The notes below the pieces were generated by a model that was not told where the DNA came from, ran no database searches, and worked only from the letters and a program-made list of their open reading frames with translations. From Lentzea sp. NEAU-D7 (lineage in GTDB: Bacteria > Actinomycetota > Actinomycetes > Mycobacteriales > Pseudonocardiaceae), in NCBI RefSeq assembly GCF_026242055.1, contig NZ_JAPJDL010000033.1, positions 16,354 to 50,089 of the forward strand: DNA of 33,736 nucleotides. Reading direction: 5' to 3'. Every line of letters starts with the position of its first letter. Within the stretch, counting starts at the first letter, position 1. Below are positions 23,358 through 31,198 of this stretch, in pieces. Both the position numbers and the translations under genes were made by a program.

Positions 23358-24167
23358 CTAAGCGAGAAGACGTTGCAACTGACGGGTTTCGGCGCTGTCG
23401 AGACGTGGATCGGACGTCAGGATCGCGTGCTGCAGTGACTGCAGGCGCGACGACGGCTCGACGCCGAGCTCCTCGATCAGGGTGTTGCGCAGGGCCTTGA
23501 ACGAGTCGAGCGCCTGCCACTGCCGGCCCGCGCGGAACAGCGAGATCATGTACTGCGCGCACAGGTTCTCGTTCATCGGGTTCTGCACGGTCAGCACGGA
23601 CAGCTCGCTGAGCAACGCCTTGTGCTTGCCCATCCGCAGCTCGGCGTCGATGCGCGCCTCGAGCACGCCCAGCCGTGCCTCCTCCAGGCGCACGATCTCG
23701 ATGCCGAGCGGCATGCCGGGCCGCACGTCGACGACCGCGGCGCCGCGCCACATCTCCAGCGCCTGGCGCAGCAGCCGGGAGGCCGAGGCGTAGTCCTCGA
23801 CGTCGTAGGCCTGCTGGCCCGCGCGGGAGAGGCGTTCGAACTCGTGCACGTCGACGGCCTCCGGCGGCACGTCGAGCAGGTAGCCGCCGTACCGGGTGAC
23901 CAGCACTTCCTTCGCCTCGCCCTCGCCGGAGGTCGCCAGCGCGTCACCGATGAGCTTGCGCAGCTGCAGGATGTAGGTCTGCAGCGTGGTGCGGGCGCTG
24001 CGCGGCGGCCGGTCGCCCCACAGCTCCTCGATCAGCGTGGGAACGGACACCACCTGTCCGGAATGCAGCGCGAGCAGCGCCAGGATCTGCCGTGGCTTGG
24101 CCGCGGTTGGCGTCACCGAGCGACCGTTCACCTTGGCCTCGACGGGCCCCAGGACCTTGATCTGCAT
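23358..24167 (-). CDS. SARP-family transcriptional activator
   Basis: SARPs switch on antibiotic gene clusters by binding direct repeats near -35 regions. The 269-residue protein has an OmpR-type winged-helix domain (about residues 1-95: MQIKVLGPVEA, KPRQILALLALHSGQVVSVPTLIEELWGDRPPRSARTTLQTYILQLRKLIG) and a BTAD helical-repeat domain (about 100-250: DVHEFERL, ASRLLRQALEMWRG, RLEEARLGVLEARIDAELRMGKH, NENLCAQYMISLFRAGRQWQALDSF). Its length is that of the small ActII-ORF4 type. ATG 24167 has GGAGGGG 5 bases upstream. It is divergent from the RiPP genes across a 210-base control region, and therefore a good candidate to drive both the PKS and RiPP units. Confidence 0.93.
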   Translation of the reverse strand: MQIKVLGPVEAKVNGRSVTPTAAKPRQILALLALHSGQVVSVPTLIEELWGDRPPRSARTTLQTYILQLRKLIGDALATSGEGEAKEVLVTRYGGYLLDVPPEAVDVHEFERLSRAGQQAYDVEDYASASRLLRQALEMWRGAAVVDVRPGMPLGIEIVRLEEARLGVLEARIDAELRMGKHKALLSELSVLTVQNPMNENLCAQYMISLFRAGRQWQALDSFKALRNTLIEELGVEPSSRLQSLQHAILTSDPRLDSAETRQLQRLLA

Positions 24168-24271
24168 CGCGACCCCTCCTTCGGTTCCAAGCACGGGATT
24201 AGTCTGCTCGGCCCAACGGCGCGGCGTTAGTGCACAGGCCATCGATGTCAGGTGAGTTCTGCCCGTGCCGG

Positions 24272-24323
24272 GTATGAAAACTTCATACGAAGGCGCATTA
24301 GCCGGTAACTACCGGTCCATTAG
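24272..24323. promoter_or_regulatory. Divergent control region with palindromes and a 22-base direct repeat
   Basis: Within the 210-base gap between the SARP gene (start 24167) and precursor gene (start 24378) three elements stand out. GTATGAA at 24272-24278 and TTCATAC at 24282-24288 form a perfect palindrome around AAC. CCGGTA at 24302-24307 and TACCGG at 24310-24315 form a second. CATTAG occurs at 24296 and again at 24318, 22 bases apart, two helical turns, a spacing known for SARP direct repeats, though the motif itself differs from the usual TCGAG-type heptamer. The region is AT-richer than its surroundings. Which promoter each element serves cannot be told. Confidence 0.6.
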
Positions 24324-24377
24324 TGCTGGTCCGCATCATTACCCACAACAAATCACACGCAAACATCGGAGCTGAAC

Positions 24378-24557
24378 ATGTACCCCACCGTCACCGTGGA
24401 GCACTTGTCTTCCGTCACCACCGCCAACGACGACTCCGACGACATGAAGATCTACCAGTTCGACCGTGAGGCCTCGATGGACTTCTCCGCGGACTTCGCG
24501 TGGACCTCCTGCCGTCCCGGCACGTTCTGCGAGTCCGCTGAGGCTCTCGCGGCATGA
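24378..24557 (+). CDS. RiPP precursor peptide for azoline-type modification
   Basis: A 59-residue peptide. The leader-like N-terminal part (MYPTVTVEHLSSVTTAND, then acidic DDSDDMKIYQFDR and EASMDFSADF) is followed by a short stretch with Ser, Thr and Cys, FAWTSCRPGTFC, and the hydrophilic tail ESAEALAA. The two cysteines and neighbouring Ser/Thr are the only plausible targets for the YcaO cyclodehydratase encoded next. ATG 24378 has GGAG 7 bases upstream. Its TGA overlaps the cyclodehydratase ATG (ATGA), which is strong evidence that the frame is translated. No glycine pair marks a cleavage point, and no export or protease gene is adjacent. The core boundaries are inferred. Confidence 0.8.
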   Translation: MYPTVTVEHLSSVTTANDDSDDMKIYQFDREASMDFSADFAWTSCRPGTFCESAEALAA

Positions 24558-26812
24558 GACCCGAACTGGCCGAACCGGACGAGCGGCGCATCGGGTTCCG
24601 GCGTCACCTCCGCCCGCAGATCGTGCGGGGCGAGGCCGTCTACCTGATCGGCGAGTCCGGGGTCACCGCACTCCAGGGCACGCACGTCGAGTCGCTCGCC
24701 CCGCTGCTCGACGGCACGCGTGACCTCGCCGCCGTGCTGCGCGACCTGCCCGCGGGGCTGACCGAGGACACGGTCAGCCGCATGCTCACCAAGCTCGCCG
24801 CGGCCGGTCTGATCGGGCGGCGCTGCGAGGAGGACGGTTCGGCCACGACCGAGGCCACGCTCGCGTACTGGGACGCGGCCGGCCTCGACCCCGCGGACGC
24901 GGTGTCGGCGACAACGGCGTCGCTGATCTCCGTCGCCGCGATCGGCGACATCGACCGGGACGCGCTGGTGGACGCCCTGCACCGCAACGAGCTCACGGTC
25001 ACCTCGGGGAGTGGTGACCTGACGGTCGTGGCGTGTGCCGACTACCTGGCGCCCGAGCTCCGCGACATCGACGACGCCCACCGGAGCGCCGGCAAGCCCT
25101 GGCTGCTGGTCAAGCCCGTGGGCACGGAGGTGTCCGTCGGTCCCTTCTTCACCCCGGGCGACGGCCCGTGCTGGCGGTGCCTCGCGGCGCGGCTTTCCGC
25201 CAACCGCAAGGCCGAGGCGCACGTGCGGCGCAGGTGCGGCCAGCAGGGCCCCGCACCGCGGCCGCTCATCGGCCTGCCGTCGCTCAGCGCGATGGCGCTG
25301 GAGATCGCGTCCGTGGAGACCGCCAAGTGGCTCGCGGGCATCAGGCAGGACACGCAGAGCTCCATCTGGAACTACGACAGCCTGACCATGAAGGTCACGC
25401 AGCACGAGGTGCGGGTCCGCCCGCAGTGCTCGGGCTGCGGCGACCCCGACACCGTCGCGCGCAGGGCGTTCGAGCCGGTCGAACTCGCCAGTCGCGTGAA
25501 ACACTCCTGCGACGGCGGCGGCCACCGGTCGTCGCCGCCGCAGGAAGTGCTCGACACCTACCAGCACCTGGTCGGCCCGGTCACCGGGATCGTGAAGGAG
25601 ATCCGCCGCAACGACAGCGGTCCCGACTTCTTCAACTCGTTCCGGTCCGGCTCGAACATCGCCGCCGGGGAGGGCATCGAGGGGCTGCGGTCGGCGTTGC
25701 GCGCGGACACCGGCGGCAAGGGCGTGACACCGCTCGACGCCCAGGTCGGGGCCCTGTGCGAGGCAGTGGAACGACGCAGCGGCGCGTTCGTCGGCGAGGA
25801 GGCGCGGGTCTCCGGCAGCTACCGCTCGCTGACGGGCCGGGCGATCCACCCCGACACCGTGCAGCAGTACCACCCGCGCCAGTTCGCGGGCCGCGACGGG
25901 TGGAACGCGGCGCACTCGAACTTCCAGCACGTCACCACCCCGTTCGACGAGGACGAGGTGATGGACTGGACGCCGCTGTGGTCTCTCACGGAACAGCGGC
26001 ACAAGCTCCTGCCCACCGGCATGCTGTACTTCGGCGCCCCCTGCCCGCCGAGCGTCACGGCCAACTCCAACGGGTGCGCGGCCGGCAGCAGCCTCGAAGA
26101 CGCTGTCCTGCAAGGACTTCTGGAGCTCCTCGAACGCGACGCGGTCGCCATCTGGTGGTACAACCGCACTCCGCTTCCGGGCATGGACCTGGACTCGTTC
26201 CGCGACCCGTGGATCACCCAGAACCGCGAAGTGCACGCGAGCCTCGGCCGCGAGGTGTGGCTGCTCGACGTCACGGCGGACCTCGGTGTGCCGGTGATGG
26301 TCGCGGTGTCGCACCGCACCGGCGGACCGCGGGAGGACATCATGCTCGGCTGCGGGGCGCACCTGGACCCGCGGATCGCCGCACGGCGGGCGCTCACCGA
26401 GCTCAACCAGTGCATGCCGATGGTGTGCGGGGCCTCCGACCTGAACGGCCTCGACGTCGACGTCCGGAACTGGTTCGAGAACACCAGGATCGCCGACCAC
26501 CCGTGGCTCGCTCCCGACCCCGCCCGGCCGGCGCACGACGTCCTGCACCACGGCTACACCCACCGGGCGGACCTCGTGGACGACGTCCGCGCCATCCAGG
26601 GCACCCTCGAGGCCAAGGGGATGGAGGTGCTCGTCCTCGACCAGACCAGGCCGGACATCGGGCTTCCCGTCGTCCGCGTGGTCGTCCCGGGACTGCGGCA
26701 CTTCTGGTCGAGGTTCGCTCAAGGGCGCCTCTACGACGTACCTGTACAACTGGGGAGACTTCCCAGGCCACACCGGTACGACGAGCTCAACCCCATCCCA
26801 CTGTTCATGTGA
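24554..26812 (+). CDS. Fused azoline-forming cyclodehydratase (ThiF-like/YcaO)
   Basis: This enzyme should use ATP to turn Cys/Ser/Thr in the precursor peptide into thiazolines or oxazolines. The 752-residue protein has an N-terminal peptide-binding winged-helix/ThiF-like part (about 1-310) with the structural zinc cysteines CWRC (206-209) and CSGC (292-295), then the YcaO domain (about 330-752) with nucleotide-binding glutamates in LCEAVERRSG (403 and 406) and LLELLERDA (524 and 527), RALTELNQ, and a Pro-rich C-terminus NPIPLFM, the end that forms part of the YcaO active site. The arrangement matches fused C-D (SagC/SagD-type) TOMM proteins. ATG 24554 overlaps the precursor stop. Confidence 0.93.
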   Translation: MRPELAEPDERRIGFRRHLRPQIVRGEAVYLIGESGVTALQGTHVESLAPLLDGTRDLAAVLRDLPAGLTEDTVSRMLTKLAAAGLIGRRCEEDGSATTEATLAYWDAAGLDPADAVSATTASLISVAAIGDIDRDALVDALHRNELTVTSGSGDLTVVACADYLAPELRDIDDAHRSAGKPWLLVKPVGTEVSVGPFFTPGDGPCWRCLAARLSANRKAEAHVRRRCGQQGPAPRPLIGLPSLSAMALEIASVETAKWLAGIRQDTQSSIWNYDSLTMKVTQHEVRVRPQCSGCGDPDTVARRAFEPVELASRVKHSCDGGGHRSSPPQEVLDTYQHLVGPVTGIVKEIRRNDSGPDFFNSFRSGSNIAAGEGIEGLRSALRADTGGKGVTPLDAQVGALCEAVERRSGAFVGEEARVSGSYRSLTGRAIHPDTVQQYHPRQFAGRDGWNAAHSNFQHVTTPFDEDEVMDWTPLWSLTEQRHKLLPTGMLYFGAPCPPSVTANSNGCAAGSSLEDAVLQGLLELLERDAVAIWWYNRTPLPGMDLDSFRDPWITQNREVHASLGREVWLLDVTADLGVPVMVAVSHRTGGPREDIMLGCGAHLDPRIAARRALTELNQCMPMVCGASDLNGLDVDVRNWFENTRIADHPWLAPDPARPAHDVLHHGYTHRADLVDDVRAIQGTLEAKGMEVLVLDQTRPDIGLPVVRVVVPGLRHFWSRFAQGRLYDVPVQLGRLPRPHRYDELNPIPLFM

Positions 26813-26834
26813 CTGCCAGAGCGGAGGCGCTGTG

Positions 26835-27476
26835 GTGCCCACCCAGTCGCACATCCCGGCCGGCCGGCCGCTGTGGTCGTTGCTGGAGGACACGTTCGTC
26901 GACGAGGGGACCGAGCACCTCACCGTGTACGGGAGGTGGGGCGCCATCGAGATCGCGGACACCAGCCCTCTCGTGCGCGAGGCGTTGCACCGCATGAGCC
27001 TGGGCCCGGTGGCGCTGGAGAACATCTCGGCGCTGCACGAGAACTTCGTGCGCTGGAAGACGGGCTCCGGGCCGTGCCTCATCTGGCGCAAGCTGAAGAG
27101 CACGCTCGACCAGCTGGGCGGCTGCGTCGTGCCGTCGCTCGGGCTGAACGACGGGGCCGGGCCGATCCTGTCGGTCGTGGCCGTCACCCGTGACGCCGTG
27201 TTCGCGCTCCCGCCCGTCGACGACGACGAGGTCGTCACCATGCGGCCGCGCACCGAGATCGAGCGGCTCAACGGCGACCAGGCGCTCGCCTGTCCCGGGC
27301 TCGCCTACCAGGCGATCCTGCACAGCGCCCCGGCGACCGAGATAGCGAAGTCGTTGCTGCACACCGAGACCACGGTCACCCAGGTCGCGGATGCGTTGCA
27401 GGTGGAGAAGACCCTGGTGGGGGATGTCGTCGCCTACCTCGCCGGAGCCGGGCTCGCCGTCGTCCAGAGGCGTTGA
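26835..27476 (+). CDS. SagB N-terminal-like protein without the nitroreductase domain
   Basis: A 213-residue protein resembling the non-catalytic N-terminal half of SagB-type azoline dehydrogenases: VYGRWGAIEIADTSPLVREALHRMSLGPVALENI is typical of the first winged-helix-like unit, and LACPGLAYQAILHSAPATEIAKSL with DALQVEKTLVGDVVAYLAGAGLAVVQ of the second. The chain then stops, 10 bases before an open frame and 102 before the next likely start; the FMN nitroreductase domain is absent. Either it binds precursor peptide as a helper or the oxidase was lost or lies elsewhere. Of two adjacent GTGs I prefer 26835, 7 bases after GGAGG. It follows the cyclodehydratase by 22 bases. Confidence 0.68.
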   Translation: MPTQSHIPAGRPLWSLLEDTFVDEGTEHLTVYGRWGAIEIADTSPLVREALHRMSLGPVALENISALHENFVRWKTGSGPCLIWRKLKSTLDQLGGCVVPSLGLNDGAGPILSVVAVTRDAVFALPPVDDDEVVTMRPRTEIERLNGDQALACPGLAYQAILHSAPATEIAKSLLHTETTVTQVADALQVEKTLVGDVVAYLAGAGLAVVQRR

Positions 27477-27578
27477 GCCGCCGCCATGTTGCTCCGATCG
27501 AGGACCGCAAAACACGAGATTTCCCAGGAAGCGCCCGTATCATGGCCGCGTCCCGACCCTCGTGGGGGAGCTGCCGCT

Positions 27579-29837
27579 GTGACGCTACGACAGGAACACT
27601 CGTCCGTGTCCCGTCGTTTGGCGTACGTCGTCATCAGTGTGGTCTTCGCCAACTACCTCGGCAACGCCTTCTCCTACGTGTTGCAGGCCGGCGCGACGCC
27701 CGTGCGGATCGCGACCTCGCTCGCCTGCCTGGTCACGATCGGGTTCCTCCAGCTGGGCGTCTTCAGCCGGCCGGGCTCGGACCTGCGCTCGGGCAGGGCG
27801 TACCTGGCGCTCGGCGTCATGGCCGCTCTGGTGTACGTGCCGTTCTCCTTCTTCCCGAACGCCTGGCACGGCATGCCGGGGTTCCTGGCGGGCAGCGCCT
27901 TGCTCGTCCTGCCGGGCCGCGTGCGGTGGTTCGTGTTCACGGCGGTGGCCCTCAGCAACGGCCTGATCAGGGCGCAGTACGTCGACGACCCCGCCCAGCT
28001 GGCCTACTACGTGGTGTCGGCGATGGTCGCGGGCATGGTCGTCTACGGCCTGTCCCGGCTCCCGTCGCTGGTCCACCAGCTGGAGACGGCCCGCTCGGAG
28101 CTCGCCGACCTCGCGGTGTCGCAGGAACGGCTGCGGTTCGCCCGCGACCTGCACGACCTGCTCGGCTTCAGCCTGTCGGCGATCACGCTGAAGGTCGAGC
28201 TCGCCATCAGGATGCTCGGCACCCAGACCGAACGCGCCACGCGCGAGCTGGTCGAGATCCTCGGCATCGCCCGCGAGGCCCTGGCGGACGTCCGCGCGGT
28301 GGCGTCGAGCTACCGCGAGCTCTCGCTGACCGACGAGATCGAGTCGGCGCGGTCGGTGCTGACCGCCGCAGGAGTGCGGACGACGATCGAGGCGGACCAG
28401 CTCGATCTCTCGCCGCGGTCCCGCACGGTGCTCGCGACCGTGCTGCGCGAAGGCGTGACGAACCTGCTGCGGCACAGCGAGGCGACCCGCTGCACGATCA
28501 CGATCTCCGGCACGGACCGGCTGGCGTCGATCGACATCGTCAACGACGGCGCCCCCGCCGAGGCCGGCGACGAGCGCGGCAGCGGCCTGACCAACCTGGC
28601 CACCCGCGCCACCGCCATCGGCGGGTCCCTGCTCGCCCGGACGACCCCGGAAGGCGACTACCGCCTGCACGCCGAGGTGCCGGTCGACCCGGCACCGGAG
28701 AAGCCGGCGAGACCGCCGCGCTTCGCGGGACCGCTGATCGCGACGCGGTTCGCCCAGGTGCTGCTCACGGCCGTGGTCATCGGGTACGCGGCGATGGCGA
28801 TGACGCTCGTGACGTACTACCCGATCGGTGCCGCCGGCATCGAGACCGCGGCGGCCGGCATCGCCGGCACGGTCGCGCTCGTGCTGGGCGTGGTGGTCCG
28901 CCCGCGCCTGCGGCTGAGCCTGCCGCTGCGCGCCGGGGTGCTCGCCGGGCTGGCCGTGTGCGTCTACGTGCCGCCGCTGGTGTTCGGCAACCCCTACCTC
29001 GCGGGCGTGCCCGGCTTCCTCGCCGGAGCGGGACTGCTGCTGCTGCCCCGCCTGGCCGGGTGGATCGCGTTCTTCTCCGTCGTCGTGCTCCAGGGGACGA
29101 TCTACAGCCTGCTCGGCGAGAACACCGTGGCCATCTTCTACGCCGTGATCGCGACGACGAACCACGGCCTCGTGCTGTACGCGCTGACCCGGCTGCGGTC
29201 CATGGTGAACCAGCTGCACGAGGCGCGGGAGGAGCTCGCGACGGCGGCGGTGACGCAGGAACGCCTGCGGTTCGCCCGCGACCTGCACGACCTGCTCGGC
29301 TACAGCCTCTCGGCCATCACGCTCAAGAGCGAGCTCACGCACCGGCTGGCCACGATCGACCCGGACCGGGCGCGTCAGGAGCTCACCGAGGTCCTGGAGA
29401 TCTCCCGGCAGGCGCTCGCGGACGTCCGCTCGGTGGCACTGAGCTACCGCGAGCTGTCCTTCGACGAGGAGACCCAGTCGGCGCAGGCGCTGCTGTCCGC
29501 GGCCGACATCGACGTGACCGTGCGGATCGACGCGTGCGACCAGTTGCCCACCGAGGTGAAGGTGACGCTCGCGACCGTGCTGCGCGAAGGCGTCACGAAC
29601 CTCCTGCGGCACAGCAAGGCGGAGCACTGCGAGATCGTGCTCTCCAGCTCGCGGCACCTGGTCACGATGGACATCACCAACGACGGGATCCCCACGACCG
29701 AGCGGAAGTCCCGTGACGGCAGCGGGATCGGCAACCTGACCACCCGCGTCCGCGCGCTCGGCGGCGACCTGCACGCCGGGCTCACGCCGGAGCACACCTA
29801 CCGGCTGCGCGCCGAGATCCCCCTGCCGCTCAACTGA
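27579..29837 (+). CDS. Tandem double histidine kinase (two sensor-kinase units in one chain)
   Basis: A 752-residue membrane protein made of two similar halves. Each has about four to five membrane helices (residues 14-158 and 385-535), a short coiled coil, a HisKA_3 phosphorylation site in ERLRFARDLHDLLG (H192 and H570) and a complete HATPase domain with an N box (REGVTNLLRHS), VNDG / TNDG and the G box SGLTNLATR / SGIGNLTTR. The repeat period is 378 residues. Such kinases normally occur singly and partner NarL-type regulators; one is encoded at 31895. GTG 27579 follows GGGGAG by 8 bases and is preferred over ATG 27486. A decayed third copy follows. The signal is unknown. Confidence 0.9.
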   Translation: MTLRQEHSSVSRRLAYVVISVVFANYLGNAFSYVLQAGATPVRIATSLACLVTIGFLQLGVFSRPGSDLRSGRAYLALGVMAALVYVPFSFFPNAWHGMPGFLAGSALLVLPGRVRWFVFTAVALSNGLIRAQYVDDPAQLAYYVVSAMVAGMVVYGLSRLPSLVHQLETARSELADLAVSQERLRFARDLHDLLGFSLSAITLKVELAIRMLGTQTERATRELVEILGIAREALADVRAVASSYRELSLTDEIESARSVLTAAGVRTTIEADQLDLSPRSRTVLATVLREGVTNLLRHSEATRCTITISGTDRLASIDIVNDGAPAEAGDERGSGLTNLATRATAIGGSLLARTTPEGDYRLHAEVPVDPAPEKPARPPRFAGPLIATRFAQVLLTAVVIGYAAMAMTLVTYYPIGAAGIETAAAGIAGTVALVLGVVVRPRLRLSLPLRAGVLAGLAVCVYVPPLVFGNPYLAGVPGFLAGAGLLLLPRLAGWIAFFSVVVLQGTIYSLLGENTVAIFYAVIATTNHGLVLYALTRLRSMVNQLHEAREELATAAVTQERLRFARDLHDLLGYSLSAITLKSELTHRLATIDPDRARQELTEVLEISRQALADVRSVALSYRELSFDEETQSAQALLSAADIDVTVRIDACDQLPTEVKVTLATVLREGVTNLLRHSKAEHCEIVLSSSRHLVTMDITNDGIPTTERKSRDGSGIGNLTTRVRALGGDLHAGLTPEHTYRLRAEIPLPLN

Positions 29838-29879
29838 GGTCCCCGAAAGGTCACCTGAGTCCACTCGTGGGGGTCGCGG

Positions 29880-30182
29880 AGGCACTCGCCGTGTCGCGGT
29901 TGCCCTCGCTGGTGGGGCAGCTCGACGCCCGCTGTGGGCTGGGGTTTCGCTCGTAAGATCACGCTGAAGGCCCTGGCGGACGTGCGTGAGGTGGCGTCGA
30001 GCCGTCGCTGGACGGCGAGATCGACTCGGCGCGGTCCGTGCTCGACGGCGGTGGGTGTCTCGACCGCGGCCGAGGCGGACGACGGCGGCCTCACCGCGCG
30101 CGTCCGGGATCTCGGCGGCGACCCGCACGCCGGGCTCACGCCCGAGTGCACCTACCGGTCGGCGCGCCGAGATCCCCTTCGG
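29880..30182 (+). pseudogene. Remnant of a third histidine-kinase copy
   Basis: Five short blocks collinear with the upstream kinase repeats. SRLPSLV.QLDAR (from 29891) matches residues 159-171 of the kinase. ITLK at 29958, ALADVR.VASS from 29970, EIDSARSVL from 30017, and LGGD.HAGLTPE.TYR from 30111 match later parts. The last block is identical to 29757-29788 at 31 of 32 bases. The phospho-His box and the ATP-binding core are deleted, a TAA (29954-29956) interrupts the frame, and the blocks lie in at least two different frames. One deletion is exactly 84 bases relative to the first repeat. This is a dead gene between the kinase and the convergent KAS III gene. Confidence 0.85.
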
Positions 30183-30185
30183 CCG

Positions 30186-31193
30186 TCACAGCATCTCGAT
30201 GACCGCGCAACCCCAGCTGTACCCGGCGCCCACGCCGAACATCACGATCCGCTGGCCGGACTTCGCCTTGCCCGTCTGCACGAGGTGGTCGAAGCTCGCG
30301 AACTGGTCGCCGGCGCCGAGGTGCCCGACCGTGCGGCTCCACTCCCACGTCGTGCGCTCCGGCGCGATGTCGTAGGGACGCAGGTAGTTCACGTCCAGCC
30401 GGCGGCGGCCGAAGTGCGGCAGGATGATCCAGTCCGCGTCACCGATCTTCATGTCGGCGTCGGACAGCGCCTGCTCGACGGCGAGCGCCTGGCCCGCGTT
30501 GGCCTTGTTGATGCCGTAGGACAGCCCGAACTCGCGGCTGAACGTGTGCTTGGCCTCCTCGAAGTCCACCGGGATGCGGTGCGAGAACGGCGCGAGGCCG
30601 AACGGCACGTCGCCGCGGTGCAGCGGCTCGAGGTCGGAGTCCGCGTTGATCGCCAGCGAAAGCAGTTTCGCGTAGCCGCCGCGAGTGGACAGCACGAGAG
30701 CCGACGCGCCGTCGCCGTAGGGCGTTCCGGGGTCGGTCCTCCAGCGGTCGATCCCGGGCAGGCAGAAGCGGTCCGAGGACGTGAGGAGGGCGTCCCTGCC
30801 GGGACGGGCGACCAGGTAGGACACCGCGAGGTCCATCGCGGCCAGGCCGCCGTTGGACATCTGCCGGATCTCCAGCGCCAGGCAGGAGTTCCGCACCGTC
30901 TCGCGCTGGATGTAGGAACCGACCGGCCACAGGTCCTGGCCCTGGTGGTAGGTGGTGGCGTGCAGGATCAGGTCGACGTCGTCGGGCTCGGACCCCGCCC
31001 GTGCCAACGCGACCCGTGCCGCCTCGACCGCCATCTCGGCCGCCGACTCGTGCGGGGACACGGAGACGGACTCGACGTCCGTCCGCGCGACGAGCTTCGG
31101 CTCGCACTCCCCCGACGCGATCGCGTCCGCGACGTTCAGCGTCGAGGGCAGGCGCACACCGCTGCCGTTGACGAAAACATCCTTCACTCGCAC
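30186..31193 (-). CDS. KAS III-like acyltransferase with Ser at the catalytic Cys position
   Basis: A 335-residue FabH-fold protein. The normal FDI.AACAGF segment reads LEIRQMSNGGLAAM, so the nucleophile position is S113. H260 in ILPHFGRRR and H291/D296 in GHLGAGDQ fill the places of the FabH His and Asn, a pattern nearer to KAS III-derived acyltransferases such as CerJ and to DpsC, which also uses Ser. It could select a starter unit for the PKS or transfer an acyl group to an alcohol or amine, for example to join polyketide and peptide. The GTG start has AAGGAGG 10 bases upstream. It is co-transcribed after the WrbA-type gene, with 5 bases between. Confidence 0.82.
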   Translation of the reverse strand: MRVKDVFVNGSGVRLPSTLNVADAIASGECEPKLVARTDVESVSVSPHESAAEMAVEAARVALARAGSEPDDVDLILHATTYHQGQDLWPVGSYIQRETVRNSCLALEIRQMSNGGLAAMDLAVSYLVARPGRDALLTSSDRFCLPGIDRWRTDPGTPYGDGASALVLSTRGGYAKLLSLAINADSDLEPLHRGDVPFGLAPFSHRIPVDFEEAKHTFSREFGLSYGINKANAGQALAVEQALSDADMKIGDADWIILPHFGRRRLDVNYLRPYDIAPERTTWEWSRTVGHLGAGDQFASFDHLVQTGKAKSGQRIVMFGVGAGYSWGCAVIEML

Positions 31194-31198
31194 CGCGG

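Noticed and set aside
24452..27271. A 939-codon minus-strand open frame opposite the cyclodehydratase gene
   Set aside because: It has no recognisable domain and biased composition. The plus strand carries YcaO and zinc motifs in frame.
27585..30128. An 847-codon minus-strand open frame opposite the double kinase
   Set aside because: It is a shadow frame with Arg/Gln/His-rich sequence. The kinase frame on the plus strand has duplicated catalytic motifs.
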